Source: Lumbricus rubellus
Lineage: Eukaryota > Annelida > Clitellata > Crassiclitellata > Lumbricidae
Length of the DNA: 64,000 nt
NCBI GenBank assembly: GCA_945859605.1
Contig: OX243824.1
Span: forward strand, 25,721,314 to 25,785,313
Reading direction: 5' to 3'
The position numbers and the translations under genes were made by a program. Every line of letters begins with the position of its first letter. The stretch's first letter is position 1. The notes beneath the pieces were generated by a model. The model was given only the letters and a program-made list of their open reading frames with translations. It had not been told where the DNA came from and searched no databases. Below are positions 12,100-24,300 of the stretch, piece after piece.

Positions 12100-13230
12100 A
12101 TCAAAAAATTCAACTGGGAACATACTTAAATTGAAGGTCGAAAGTATGCTAAAAATACACATGCTCCAGAGTTGATATGCAGCTCTAAACTGCACTTAGA
12201 TGCAGAATATGTGGTCTTTTGACAATATGAAACATTACTAATCTGATTCAAACATTAAACATTGTAAAACAATTGATACAGAACAAGTATACTATGAAAG
12301 TATGGTAAAAATTGACATTTCAGAGATGATACGCAACTATTTATTGCACTAATATGCAGAATATGTGGTCTTTTGACAATATGAAGAGTCTCAAATCTTA
12401 TTTAAACATTACACAGTGTCGGACAATTGATACAGAACAAGTACACTATGAAAGTATGCTAAAAATTCACATTGCCAGAGCCGATACGCAACTTTTTATG
12501 TACATAGATGCAGAATTTGTGATCTTTTGACAACATAAAACATTATAAACCTAATTAAAACGTTACACAGATGCATACTTGTGTGGAACAATTGATACAG
12601 AACAAGTACACTATGAAAGTATGCTAAAAATTCACATTGCCAGAGCCGATACGCAACTCTTTATGCACATAGATGCAGAATTTGTGATCTTTTGACAACA
12701 TAAAACATTACAAACCTAATTAAAACGTTACACAGATGCATACTTGTGTGGAACAATTGATACAGAACAAGTGCACTATGAAAGTATGCTAAAAATTCAC
12801 ATTTTCATAGCCAAAACGCAACTCTTTATGCACATAGATGCAGAATTTGTGGTCTTTTGACAACATGAAACACTACAAACCTAATTAAAACGTTACACAT
12901 ATGCATACTTGTGTGTAACAATTGATACAGAACAAGTACACTATGAAAGTATGCTAAAAATTCACATTTTCATAGCCAAAACGCAACTCTTTATGCACAT
13001 AGATGCAGAATATGTGGTCTTTTGACAACATGAAACACTACAAACCTAATTAAAACATTACACATAATGCATACTTGAGTGGAACAATCGATAGAGCACA
13101 AGTATTCTATGAAAGTATTGCAAAACTACACTTTTCCAGAGCCGATATGCAACACCATATTGCAATTAGATGCAGAATAGGCTATGTGGTCTTTTGACAA
13201 CATGACACATTACATGATTACAATATCCGG
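12100..13230. repeat. Satellite-like tandem array, 154-172 bp units
   Basis: Seven positions of the anchor GTGGTCTTTTGACAA (or GTGATCTTTTGACAA) lie at about 12211, 12365, 12519, 12684, 12849, 13014 and 13186. Unit sizes are 154, 154, 165, 165, 165 and 172. The 11-bp step coincides with gain of a GATGCATACTTGTG block. Confidence 0.9.
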
Positions 13231-13878
13231 TTGCAATATAGTCGCAATATAGTCATGTGGAGTAGCACAATGCTCTGCACACCAATACAAAGGACTTGAA
13301 GAGTACTTTCAGCAGATACCAAATACTAATATCAGTGTGCTTCCGTCATGGAAGACAACATCAAAATAATGTTATAAGTACACACAATGTCAAAATTCCA
13401 GTTGTAGTGACAATACTTCCTGGCATTTTGGTATGAAAAACTGGACAGTTTGAAGTGTCTAAAGTTAAAAACTGACCGAGATATGTGGGCTGCTGAAGTT
13501 GATTGGGTAGATAAAAAAAGTATGTGATTTATGACATTTTCAGACTTCTTCAATAACATTTTATCTAGAGCAGCTAAACACATTTGCTTGCCAGTTTTGA
13601 GTTTTGAGCGTTGCATAAAATTGCATGATCAAAAACCCTTCATTTCCGTTGTAGCCGTCACTTTCAACTGACCAAATAGGCATGTGGGTCAGTGTCACCA
13701 AATAAACAAGTCAAATACTTGTAAGTCATTGGAGAAATTTAAGAAAACCTTTTTATTGACACCAAACTCTAAGTAAAGTAATCTTTAAAGCAGTGGAATT
13801 TGTGTAGAACAGCTTACAGGAATTGGTGTCCCTAAAGCTTGACTCCAAACATACCCAACCTGATACATCAAGTGGTGG

Positions 13879-14214
13879 CAGGGCTGAAAGTGGTTTTGAG
13901 AAGTTGCCGGGTCTGACTTTGGCGGAACGTGACGAGCCGACGCCATTGACTTTAAATATTCTCTGACGACTTTTTTGATCTGGCCAAAATCTCAGGAAAA
14001 TTTTCTCGATACGCTGTCCGAAAAAACTGATGACTTTTTTTTAGTAATTCGGCCAAAATCTCAGGAAAATTTCTTCAATTCGCTGACCTTTATTAGTCAT
14101 TTGCTTAAAAATTCGCCGGTAAATAAGCGACCCGGCTGAGACCCGGCAACAGCGGGTCTCGAAAATCGATGCCGGGTCACAGACCCGGACCGACCCGGCT
14201 CACTTTCAGCCCTG
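13879..14214. mobile_element. hAT-like MITE (CAGGGCTGAAAGTG ends)
   Basis: The left end is CAGGGCTGAAAGTG and the right end CACTTTCAGCCCTG. The target-site duplication AGTGGTGG (13871-13878 and 14215-14222) is perfect. The interior contains GACCCGG repeats and a variant of the GATGAC-T-rich hairpin. Confidence 0.92.
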
Positions 14215-14620
14215 AGTGGTGGAATGTTCTTAATAGTTCTGCCTTTTCAAGCAATACTTCCCGACAAGTTATTTAGTTCCGGCCAACGAAGGCTGAAACT
14301 GCGTCACAAATAATGAATGCATCGAACATGGTGACTCAATGGTTCCTTTCACTCGTTCTGCAACAATTCAAAGTTCTTGCTAAGGTTTTTTTTATGTCAC
14401 AATTGGGTCTTTCTCCGAAGCATCCTTGTGATCTCCTCTCTGCCACACCACTAGGTCGTCTCATATCTTCTGATCCGCCTGACATATGTTCCTCATGTCT
14501 GCCCTGGCTCAATCCAGTTGCTTTGCCTGCATAGATCCCTCTCTACGGAATGGAATTCCACCATCGATTCGCTCCACCTTTTTGCTCGACAGCAACTTTA
14601 TTCTGGCACACACAAACCCA

Positions 14621-15905
14621 CAGGGTAATTTATCGCTTTAGCATTCTAAAAATTATTCATCATTGAGTGGGTTGCAGCGTTGGATGCAGATAAGTATAAT
14701 TGACAAAAAGCGTTCTCGCTAAGCAGAAGTTGGATTGATGAAAAAATATTTACTTAAATAGAAGTGGAATCAATGAAAAGATCCTTGTTGAAATTAAGGC
14801 TGGATTGATGAACAATATATTTTATTTAAATATAGATTGATAAGAAATAGTTGCTGTAGACCAAATAGAAGCAATACTGATTTTAAAATAAATTCTTGCC
14901 TTAATGAAACTTATGGAAGCTCGATCGATGAAAAGAGTAATCATGCAGACAACGGCCCTGTTCATGCAAGCAGTATAGCCACCCAGAAAATCGCTAAAAT
15001 AGAGTGCTGTGACCTATCAGCCCTTTCCCATGATGCAATGCATTGAGTAAGTAATCAACCCAACAAATTAACACAATTTCTAAGTAAGTAAATAGGACAT
15101 TTTATTTTAGTACAGAAATAGCAGAAATTAAAACCTACGAAATTAATGAAAAAAATAAGTTTTCAAAACATGACGAAAGCAGATAATTAAAATTAAAACC
15201 TATCAAATTAATGAAAGAAATAAGTGTTCAAGTTAATAAGAAAAATGTATGGAAAAAATGAAAACACACAAAAATAGGGTAAGGCATTGTAAATGTCGGT
15301 TAGAGTTAGGTTGTGCTCTGATAAACATGTATTTTAGAGTTTACCATGTTCCTATACTGTATCTTTGGACAGTATCTAATGTTAACACTATTCCTAACCC
15401 AAAACCGACAATCATGACGCCTAACCAGACCGTCACCGAAATTCAAAATGCGTAACCTGACCCAAGACATAAAGAGATGCTTCAAAGCGACTGATCAGTT
15501 TTAGAAGCACAGGTTTCTTTACTTTCGAACTTTCTATATTAAGTATTATTTACTTAATATTTTCATTTATAATTATTAACTTAACCCTTTTACTTGGGAT
15601 CTCGCGTTGATTACTTAATGAGAGCATTACATCATGGGATGCAGCTGATAAGTAGCAGCGCTCTATTTGAGCAATTTCTTGGCTGACTGACTGATATAAC
15701 GTTTATTAACGAGGTTTCATTACGAAGATGATCGCCTCAATCATACACAGTTTCTTGGGCGGCCATACCGTTTAAATAGACAGGACTGCAGTCTGCAAAA
15801 TTACCATGAAAAGTTGCCAAAGCAGAAGTAGGATTGATGGGAAAATACTTATGCTGCGATAGGCGAATAATTTAGAACGCTAATTAAGCGATACATTACC
15901 CACTG
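14621..15905. mobile_element. Palindromic element, about 1.3 kb
   Basis: The left end (CAGGGTAATTTATCGC, then TAGCATTCTAAA) and the right end are inverted copies. A second inverted pair lies inside at about 14990-15060 and 15595-15680 (CCCATGATGCAATG-like). Repeats of AGAAGTTGGATTGATGAA type fill the arms. The target-site duplication is not resolved. Confidence 0.7.
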
Positions 15906-15975
15906 CATGTTCAATTAACTGGCAAGCACTAGGACTGCAGAGTCCATTAAAAACACTGCTTAGACATCGCTATGT

Positions 15976-17204
15976 TAGGGTTGCCAACCGTCCAGATTTT
16001 TTCTGGATCGTACAGAAATAGCATCCGGTGTACAGAAAACGGAGGAAGGTCATTCTGGACAATACAGTGTCCAGAAAAAATAAGAATACGGAAAAAATGG
16101 AAAGTTGCACCTCCAACAAAGACAACAGCCGTCCTAAAAAAGAGTCTAAAATTTGCAAATTATGAAAAAGAAATAAAAAAACCAGTGTGAATTCTAAAAG
16201 GAACACTTCTGTAGCTACAGTTTAATTGAAAACACACCTTTTGGTATCTTTTGATGTTTTCCTGGATTCGGAAGTGCTATATGCTATCAAAAAGTTTTAA
16301 TAGTTGAGTCAGTGATTCAGTTTTGAAAATTATGTTCTAGAAAAATATAGTTTTGAATCTTGTCATAATAATGGATGAAATAATATTTCTCTTCCTACTT
16401 CCTTGTGCGAATGTGCGTGTTCCATTATAACTTCTATAATATGATTAATATCCATACAATGACACAGATCCTGTACTTTACCGTACTTATTTTCGCATTT
16501 TATAAGTAGACCTAGGCCTAAATTTAGTTCTAAAAGTAACATATTTTGCGAGATACATACTATGGGATGATTGTTTACTGAGACGTCACTCTTGTAGGCT
16601 CTCCCCCTTTCCCTTTCTCTTCTGCCATTGAAGCCTCTGGCCGGGATAGCTTGCGGTGCTCCAGGGCTTTTTTAAAAGAAATTTGTATAACTGCAGAACC
16701 ATGAATTGTTTAGTGCGACTTTCTTTGGCGAAAATTTCTCGTCATTTTCTGAAAAATTTCCCAAGAAATGTTGCAAGTCGGCGAAAAGAAATAACCGATG
16801 ACCCTTAGGCCTATAGTTTTTCTTCAGAAATTTGTCTCAACTTTTGCCAGAAATATTGCAAGTCGGCGACGAAAAACTGATGACCTTTTTTAGTCATCAA
16901 ATTCAACATTTTTTTTTATCTCACCTTCCTGCTTAATTTTTTTTACTGCACATGTCCTTCTTTAATGGTAAATATCAACCTGCAATAATTATTAGCCTAC
17001 CATTTTCTAATGATTTCCACTGCTCATAACTCCTTTTAAAACAGCACAAATGCATTTATAAGTGCACATTTTGTGTAGAACTGCACGCTAAAAAAGCCCT
17101 GCAGTGCTCCGCAAAATTGGCCGGATTTTTATCGCTACAATTTCCGCAAATTGTGGGGTTCGCGCCGCGTACAGAAATTTTATAATCCAAAGTTGGCAAC
17201 CCTA
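15976..17204. mobile_element. hAT-like element (TAGGGTTGCCAAC ends)
   Basis: The ends are TAGGGTTGCCAAC and GTTGGCAACCCTA. The target-site duplication CGCTATGT at 15968-15975 and 17205-17212 is perfect. No transposase was seen. It hosts the insertion at 16662-17101. Confidence 0.93.
16662..17101. mobile_element. Nested hAT-like MITE (CAGGGCTTTTTTAA family)
   Basis: The ends are CAGGGCTTTTTTAAAAG and AAAAAAGCCCTG. Flanks CGGTGCTC and CAGTGCTC match at 7 of 8. It shares the ACTGCACATTTTGTGTAGAA block with copies at 29633, 38463, 47752 and 61873, and carries GATGACCTTTTTTAGTCATC near 16880. Confidence 0.88.
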
Positions 17205-17628
17205 CGCTATGTTATTAAAATTCTAACCTTCCAAACACAAATATTCAAATGCATGCAAATTTACATAATCCTTGTTGAGAAATATTAATGTTTTTGTGCA
17301 CAATACGAGCGAAAAACAACTTTAATTAGTAAGTGTTTATAAGTGTTTAGCCCCATCATCGCTCATGAAACTAGTGTGCAAGCCAAGCTATCGCGCAAGG
17401 TTGGCTCTGTAGAGCGAAAATAGCCCAATAAACTCGCCCAAATGGTCGATCTAACAGCAAAAGTGACCGAATTTTTCGGACATTTGACTTATTTTTTTAG
17501 TTATGTTCCGGATCGAATTAATTGATGCCTCTGGCTGAAAAGTCTTAAAATATGCTTTTCTTCAATACAAAAAAGTGTGTTGCTTTTATCCACAGTTTGC
17601 ACAATGCACGAGCTTAACGTCCTCACTA

Positions 17629-17905
17629 ATATATGTAATCATATCGCAATCTCTTTTTAACTTCTGGAAAGCATATCTTGCTACAAAAGTATGAACCTGT
17701 TATTCATACGGAAATTATATAATCGACGGTGCTCATTAATATGCAACATGTAAATACAAGGGTCAGCGACAAGATGCTCAAATGCATCCCTTAAATCGAG
17801 TATTGTTTATCGTTTACAATTGATTTTAGTTTTGTAGTTTTACGTCAAATTGGTTCATTTCTATATTCATACTCAGAAGCAAAATTGAGCTTGAATTAAA
17901 GCATA
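17629..17905. other. TDP1 upstream region
   Basis: AT-rich sequence between the composite element and the TDP1 start codon. No TATA box, initiator or other promoter element could be assigned. Confidence 0.4.
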
Positions 17906-18332
17906 ATGAAACGAATACTTAGCATTGAAGATTTATTCGGAAAGAGTGATTCTGACGCTGATTCCGACCACACTGTCGACCTGTCATCCCAAAAGACTGA
18001 AAGCAAGCAGTCCTGTTCTAGCCGGGTCGACAAAACAAAATCTGATTCAAAAGCTTTGCAAACAGTGAAGTCGAATTCTCAAAAAGACTGCCGCGGAAGT
18101 TTGAAAAAATCTAGTTCAACAGAACAGTCGAGTAAATCTCACGAAATATCGGAAAGTGACAGGACTGGAGAGTTGGGAAAAATTAGTAAATCGTGTGACA
18201 ATAAGGAGACAAAAAACGATGGGATATCAAGATTGAATACTTTGAAGTCAGGAGGTATAAAGCCGAAGTGCCAGTATGGAAGGCGATGTTATCGGAAGAA
18301 CCCAAGCCATTTTGAAGAATACGATCATCCGG
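17906..18332 (+). CDS. TDP1: TDP1 exon 1 (start, disordered N-terminus, PBZ finger)
   Basis: It encodes residues 1-142 and the first base of codon 143. It begins [12 protein letters not shown], continues through a Ser/Lys/Asp-rich tail, and ends in the PBZ pattern C-x5-C-x6-H-x5-H (C122, C128, H135, H141), including CYRKNP. The donor is GTTAGT, phase 1. Splicing changes the residue after HP from the unspliced Gly to Asp, as usual in PBZ fingers. Confidence 0.92.
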
Positions 18333-21300
18333 GTTAGTAGCCCTGTGATGTTTAATTTTGCAGAGATTGCCTTCAATTTATTTCCTGAGCTGCCCCTTAC
18401 CAAGTTCATGATTGCCTTGTTACGTCTAAAGAGTTTTGTGATGTTAAGTATAAATGTATCATAAATGTGTGATAACTGTCATTATTGTTCTTTTCTATGT
18501 AGTGAATGAGTGCATATGGGGTGTGGGGGTGTAGTGGGTATGTTCGTTGCCTTACCGCGAGAGGTTTGCAAGTTCAAATCCATCTCAAGACACCGCGTAT
18601 GGTCCTTGGACAAGTCCTTTACTCGCAATTGCTCAGTGCTTCGGCACAAAACTCTGATGAAATGTCCACACTGTAGTCGGGAGCACCTCTGAGAGCTTAA
18701 AGGGGTGCTATGACAAGTGCACATACAAGCATGAAGGTAATTCGCTTGCTGACTTATTTTATAATAGGCTAAACACTTAACAGAACTGTTGCTTAACACA
18801 GAAAGCTGGTTTTAATGTGATGAGAAAATACGGAATAACAGAATATTCAATGTTGTAGATCTGTTATTTAAATTTCTTATTTGCAGATGGAACTGCTCCA
18901 GCACCCACTAAAAAACAGCGAACGAACAACGAAGTAGATGGCGCTAGTAGCCAGTCGCAGTCAGCCAGTACAAGTATCTCAGGTGCAGATATAGTTGAAA
19001 GGTCACGACCTTTCTCATTTCTACTCACCAAAGTCTCTGGGATTGAGAGGAAGTATAATTCTGTGCTTTCCATTGGATTCAAAGGTATGTACATGATCAG
19101 TGACAGAGCTTTAACCCTTTGAACCCGGAGCTCCCGTAACTCTATGGATTACAGGCCGGAAAACTGGCCCGTCGGGTTCAAAGGGTTAAGGGGCCATTTC
19201 ATACATGTCTCACACAGTTTCTGTTTAATTAATATTATTGTAATAATAACATGTCAATAATAGTAACAATAATTTTTAACTGAAGCATCTATAATACCTC
19301 AGGTGTTAGATATTAATTAGTAAGAAACTTTAACTCTAGAATGGCCGCCCATGACAAGATCTGGAAGAACAAAAGTGTTGTGGAAGGCAACATTTCATAC
19401 ATGTCTCACACAGTTTCTGTTTTATTAATATTATTGTAATAATAACAATAATAGTAACAATAATTTTTGAACTGAAGCATCTATCTATAATACCTCAGGT
19501 GCATAGGCGCCGAGTTGTGTCGAAGAGTGGGGGTGCCCAAAAGAATGTGAAAACATGCGCGCGTGAGCGCGCGAAAATTTTTTTAACCCTTTTTTTTTAG
19601 AAGACTTATTGAAATCACCACTGTTCACATAGGCGGAGACTTGGTCCTTGTTTTAAGGGCCTATGATCGCCGAGAAGCACAGCGCCGAGCATGGAAGGGG
19701 TTTGGGAACGGGATGTGCTCCTCCCCATTTTCGATTTTTTTAATTATTGTCACACTGCGATGGTAGAACCTTAATTAGGCTATCATTTTGACGTCATGAC
19801 ATCCTTGTCAAAATTTCCTGTTATCTCATTGCATAAATACATGATTTAAAACTTCAATAAAATAATGTTCTTCCAAATTTAAATTTTTTTTGATCATTCT
19901 TTGTGTTTGATGTTGCCTTTTTCTCTTGGAATCCACACAGAAGAAAAGCACAATCTTCGTTTTCATGGGCGTCTTGGAGCACTCTCCCTCAATTAGGTCA
20001 ACATGCTCAAATTTTGCACAAGAAATCAGACAATTGGCCACTGTTTAGTGAGCCAATATTAATACTGTGGAATCATGGAATGGTTTTTCAAATAGTATTT
20101 CAAGTAGTTTTTAAAGACAAAACAATATCCCGCTTTTATGATGCTGGGAGGTGACTCTCGAGCACTGAAGAACACTATTGAGCATGTATACAATATAGGC
20201 CTAAAGAAACAATGTCATTCAAATCGTCGCCTTCGTCCGTAATAAAAAAAATGACGGAAGCGGATCGAATAAGCAGGATATCGGGGTTTCCTCGCATTCG
20301 CTGATCGGCTTAGGACCAATGAAGTTCAGACTACCAAATGGGATAAAACTGGAGAAATTGCAAGGTAAACTAACTGAGATTTTAAAAAGTAGGCTATACT
20401 AAAGATGGAATGATTTTTATAGATAAGCAATCCCAACTGAGAAAAATTATCTTTAAACCCCATCTTGACGGCTGATTTCAGGTGGTGCCCATGCATAGGA
20501 GGGTCTCGCATGGCCAATTTCTGGTGGTGCTGAGCACTCACGGGCCTCGCAGAGTCGGCGCCCATGCTCAGGTGTTAGATATTAATTAGTAAGAAACTTT
20601 AACTCTAGAATGGCCGCCCATGACAAGATCTGGAAGAACAAAAGTGTTGTGGAAGGCAACAGCATTGAAACGCTGGCCTTACAGTTATGCTACCAATGAG
20701 TCATTACTACTCATTAGTTATAAGTGCCAGATTACTTAAGTAGGGTTTTATATAATTAAAAATCAGTCAGATGATGTTCACTGTTTGTTCAGTAATGTTG
20801 ACAGCCTTATTTTCTTGTTCTCTTCAGAGTTACTGTGTCCAAGTCTTGGACCCATACAGAAATCGGCTCAAGTTAGTCTTATGTTTTACTGTTATTTTCA
20901 TAGTTGTCGTTTTTCTGAGTTGTGCTGGACACTAGCAAGATCAAGCCATAGTATGTATAACCATTAACCAACCTTTAATTTAGTCAAAGGACACAAATAA
21001 ATGGCTCTAGGGTTGTTTTCAGATTTCCTCTTTTGGTCATTTTAAATCTTTTGGGTAGCCACGTTCAAATGCCTTAGTGTTGTTATCTGCTGTGATATAT
21101 AATTGATTTGATGCTCGCGTTAATTAGCCATCCAAGATGTATGATTTTTAGATGAATGAGCCATAAATGTAAAAGTGACAGTTTAGCTTTGTTTTAAGAT
21201 ATGGCTTTATGACTGTTTGTGGAAGCACATTTTCACGTCATTACTGTCTATAATTTTTTTGGGTATTGAATTGTAGTTCAACTACTGCATCGACATTCCA

Positions 21301-24300
21301 TGGCTTGTTTCTCAGTATCCTCCCGAATTCAGGTCAGTCTGTTTTTTGCTTGCGCTGCTTACATTTGCTTGCTTATCTTAAGTTCTCCAGGGTCCGAACC
21401 TTCAGACTACTCTTTTGAACAAACCTTCTGATTTGACACAGCGCCTGTGAATAAGCTGACCCGTGCCCTGCGCTTGGCTTTTGAGTGGTACTCTAGCAAT
21501 TGTGGTGCGTAGTGGTGACATCGTTGCCTTGGAGTCGGAAGGTTCGAATCCACCTCGCTGCGTATGGACCTTGGGCAAGTCCTTCACTCACAATTGCTCA
21601 GCGCTTCTCCGATGCAGTGTCCGCTCTGCATTCAGGAGCGCCTCTGAGTAGTGAGAGCTTGAAGGGGTGCTGTAACAAGTGCACATACAAAAAAAATTTG
21701 GAGATTATGATTAATGTCACTAGGAGCTCTATTTAGAAAGAGACAGGATATGAGGTTGAGGAGTTCATCCTTGTCTTTTGATAGGGTAATGATCCACTGA
21801 ATTATCACGAAGTTTCGCTAATATCAGTCTCGTTTTATTGGCTTTTTGCAAGTGTTACCTCAGTAGTCTCCCATTAGAGAATTAAATTATTACTATTATT
21901 ATTTAATAACTAGGTTTTTAACGCACTCAAGGTCACACCGAAATGTGAATCTGTGAATTTATGAACTTTAGCCGCAAGTAGAAGATGCAGTTAGAGATCC
22001 AGATGCTTGAGAGCCAAGGAGATATAGATGAATATCTTGCTTAATGCCGCCTCTGATGTTTTTTCTAGAAGTCGGCCACTGCTTGTGGTGCATGGTGCCA
22101 AAGGAGAGGAGAAGACATCACTACAGGAAGAGGCTTCAAAGTACGACAACATTCGACTCTGCCAAGCTCCGTTGGAGATCGCTTATGGCACCCATCACAC
22201 GTACGTACGTTCAATAGTGAACTCCGCCACTGGTTGCACTCTGCCAGTGTCAGTCCAAAGCCTGGATAAAGGAGGAGGGCATCGCTAATGGTCTTTGTTA
22301 CCACACAGTGACGTTAAACTGCAACTACCACCACCACGTTAAATAGTGCTTATGGTCTAAGACAGGGGTGTCAAACCTTTTTTAGTGGCGGGCCAGTTTG
22401 AACATCTTCTAACAAGTGGCGGGCCAGTGTGAACATTTCCCAACAAATGGCGGGCCAGGGTGTCGAAGTTCCTGAGCAAAATTGGGTAGTGATCTGAGAG
22501 GGAACTCCGAGCTCGGTCAGCCAATTCCCAGAAAAGTCCAAATATCGCGAAAAGATCTTGATTAAATGTCCACTTCTCGCTTCTTATTAGATTTTGACAA
22601 CATTTAAAATAATTTTTTAATCTTTAGGGAAGGCTCCGCGGGCCAGAAAAAAATCGTCGGCGGGCCAGAAATGGCCCGCGGGCCAGCTCTTTGACACCCC
22701 TGGTCTAAGAAGTCATATTTGCCAAGGGTTTCTTAGGCAATTGTTAGTTTTTGTGTTGCAATGTTTCTAAATATTGTCCATGCAAATCCATATATGTCAT
22801 GCTTTTGCCTCTAACTGCAGCGATTTGTAAACTTCACAACTGGTGGTGCCAGGCCCAAGCATGTATAAAAGAGGAGGTAGCATCAACGACAGTTGCGGGA
22901 TGTCATGAAACCCTGGAAGTGACTACAAAGCTATTTATGACTTCATATGAATCATTTAAGGCATTGAGCATTAGAGTGCTGACCATACTGATAATTTGCA
23001 CATGTTTGACTACTCTGGTAGTCCTTAGACCTTAGTCCTTCCACATGTGCCGGTAGCGTATCGTGTGACACAGCCTCTCCACGTACTCTGTATATGTATA
23101 TAGTTTGCAGTGTGCTGTTAAAAATGTAGTATCAGCTACTTGTAGTATTTCTACTCTTGTTTATTTGACGTGTGTCATTTTCTAGGAAGATGATGCTGTT
23201 GCTCTACGAGTCTGGACTGAGAATTGTCATTCACACGGCGAATCTAATCGAGCGAGACTGGTACCAGAAGTCACAAGGGTGAGACTGGTTCTCTGTTTGG
23301 ATTCACTTGACCTTAATATATATATAATCAGACTGCACTATGGTGAACAGCATTCATTCATCCATTTAAAAAATCTATATAGTGCCCCTTCAAGAAGTCC
23401 ACTCAGAGGTACTCCCAGTCCAACCACGGTGATGCAAAAAAGTTTTAAGCAGCCTGTAAAACACTGATAAGTCAATCCTAGGTAACAGGTGTTTCTTCAA
23501 TGGAGACTATTCCAGGTAGATAGACCTACAATATGATGTTTTGGTAACCTCAACAGCGGTAAACATCAAGTACCTGTTAGCACTGGTCACATCCTTCATG
23601 ACCTCCTCTATCCTCTTACCCATGACTGCTTTATAACAAGGAATTGCTCATCTTTTTAATTATAACTTTATTCAACATTTATTTAACCTTGTTTCTGTGT
23701 ACATAGTAACCCCAACTGCTGTGGTGCCATGCAGTTTGGATGGGTAACTGTTTCTATAATTACATTGTTTATGTGTTAGAGTTTGGGTGAGTCCGTTGTT
23801 TTCTCGGCTGCCATCAGAAAGCGCTAGCGCCGGAGATTCAGCGACGCACTTCAAGCGAGATCTTCTCGAGTATTTGAGTTCTTATCGACAGCGAGCGTTG
23901 GAGGAATGGATGACAACAATTCGTCAGTTCGATATGTCGTCTGCAAAGTTAGTTCCATTAAATATCATTGTGTCTTTGAAACTTGTAACTATAACAGTTT
24001 GTTGAAAGTTATTTACTTTGAATGGATGCGTAGTGGAATTTAGATTTTAACATTAATTAAATACTAACATCTGTTTGTTGTAAGTATCAATCAATCAATC
24101 AAAATTTATATAGCGCCTCTTCAAGGTACCTACTCAGAGGCGCTCCCGGCCGAAATCAAGTGAAAAAAGTCTTCAACAGTTTGTGAAATTCAGAACAGCT
24201 TGGGAGGTGTCGCATAGTCAAGGGAAGTCCATTCCAGGTTGTTGGACCAACAACAGAGAACGAACGGCTCTGCAGCCTTACAAATGTGTAGTCAAATAGA

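Larger units (their letters stand above)
11988..17628. mobile_element. 5.6-kb inverted-repeat-flanked composite element
   Basis: About 115 bp at the left (TAGTGAGGAGGTTAAG, through GTGGATAAAAGCAACA and TTTTCAGCCAGAGGCATC) recurs in reverse complement at 17515-17628 with substitutions. Between them lie a tandem array (12100-13230), decayed sequence, and at least four younger insertions (13879, 14621, 15976, 16662). A clear target-site duplication was not resolved. The sequence left of it, including TTCGGCTGTCCAATGTCGCC, recurs around 33305-33330 and 33965-34005. Confidence 0.6.

Noticed and set aside
13332..14534. 94- and 73-residue frames
   Set aside because: They lie in decayed sequence within the composite element; no recognisable domain or conserved frame.
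18886..19094. A separate small gene on the - strand over TDP1 exon 2
   Set aside because: The frame is antisense to a conserved TDP1 exon and shows no independent support.
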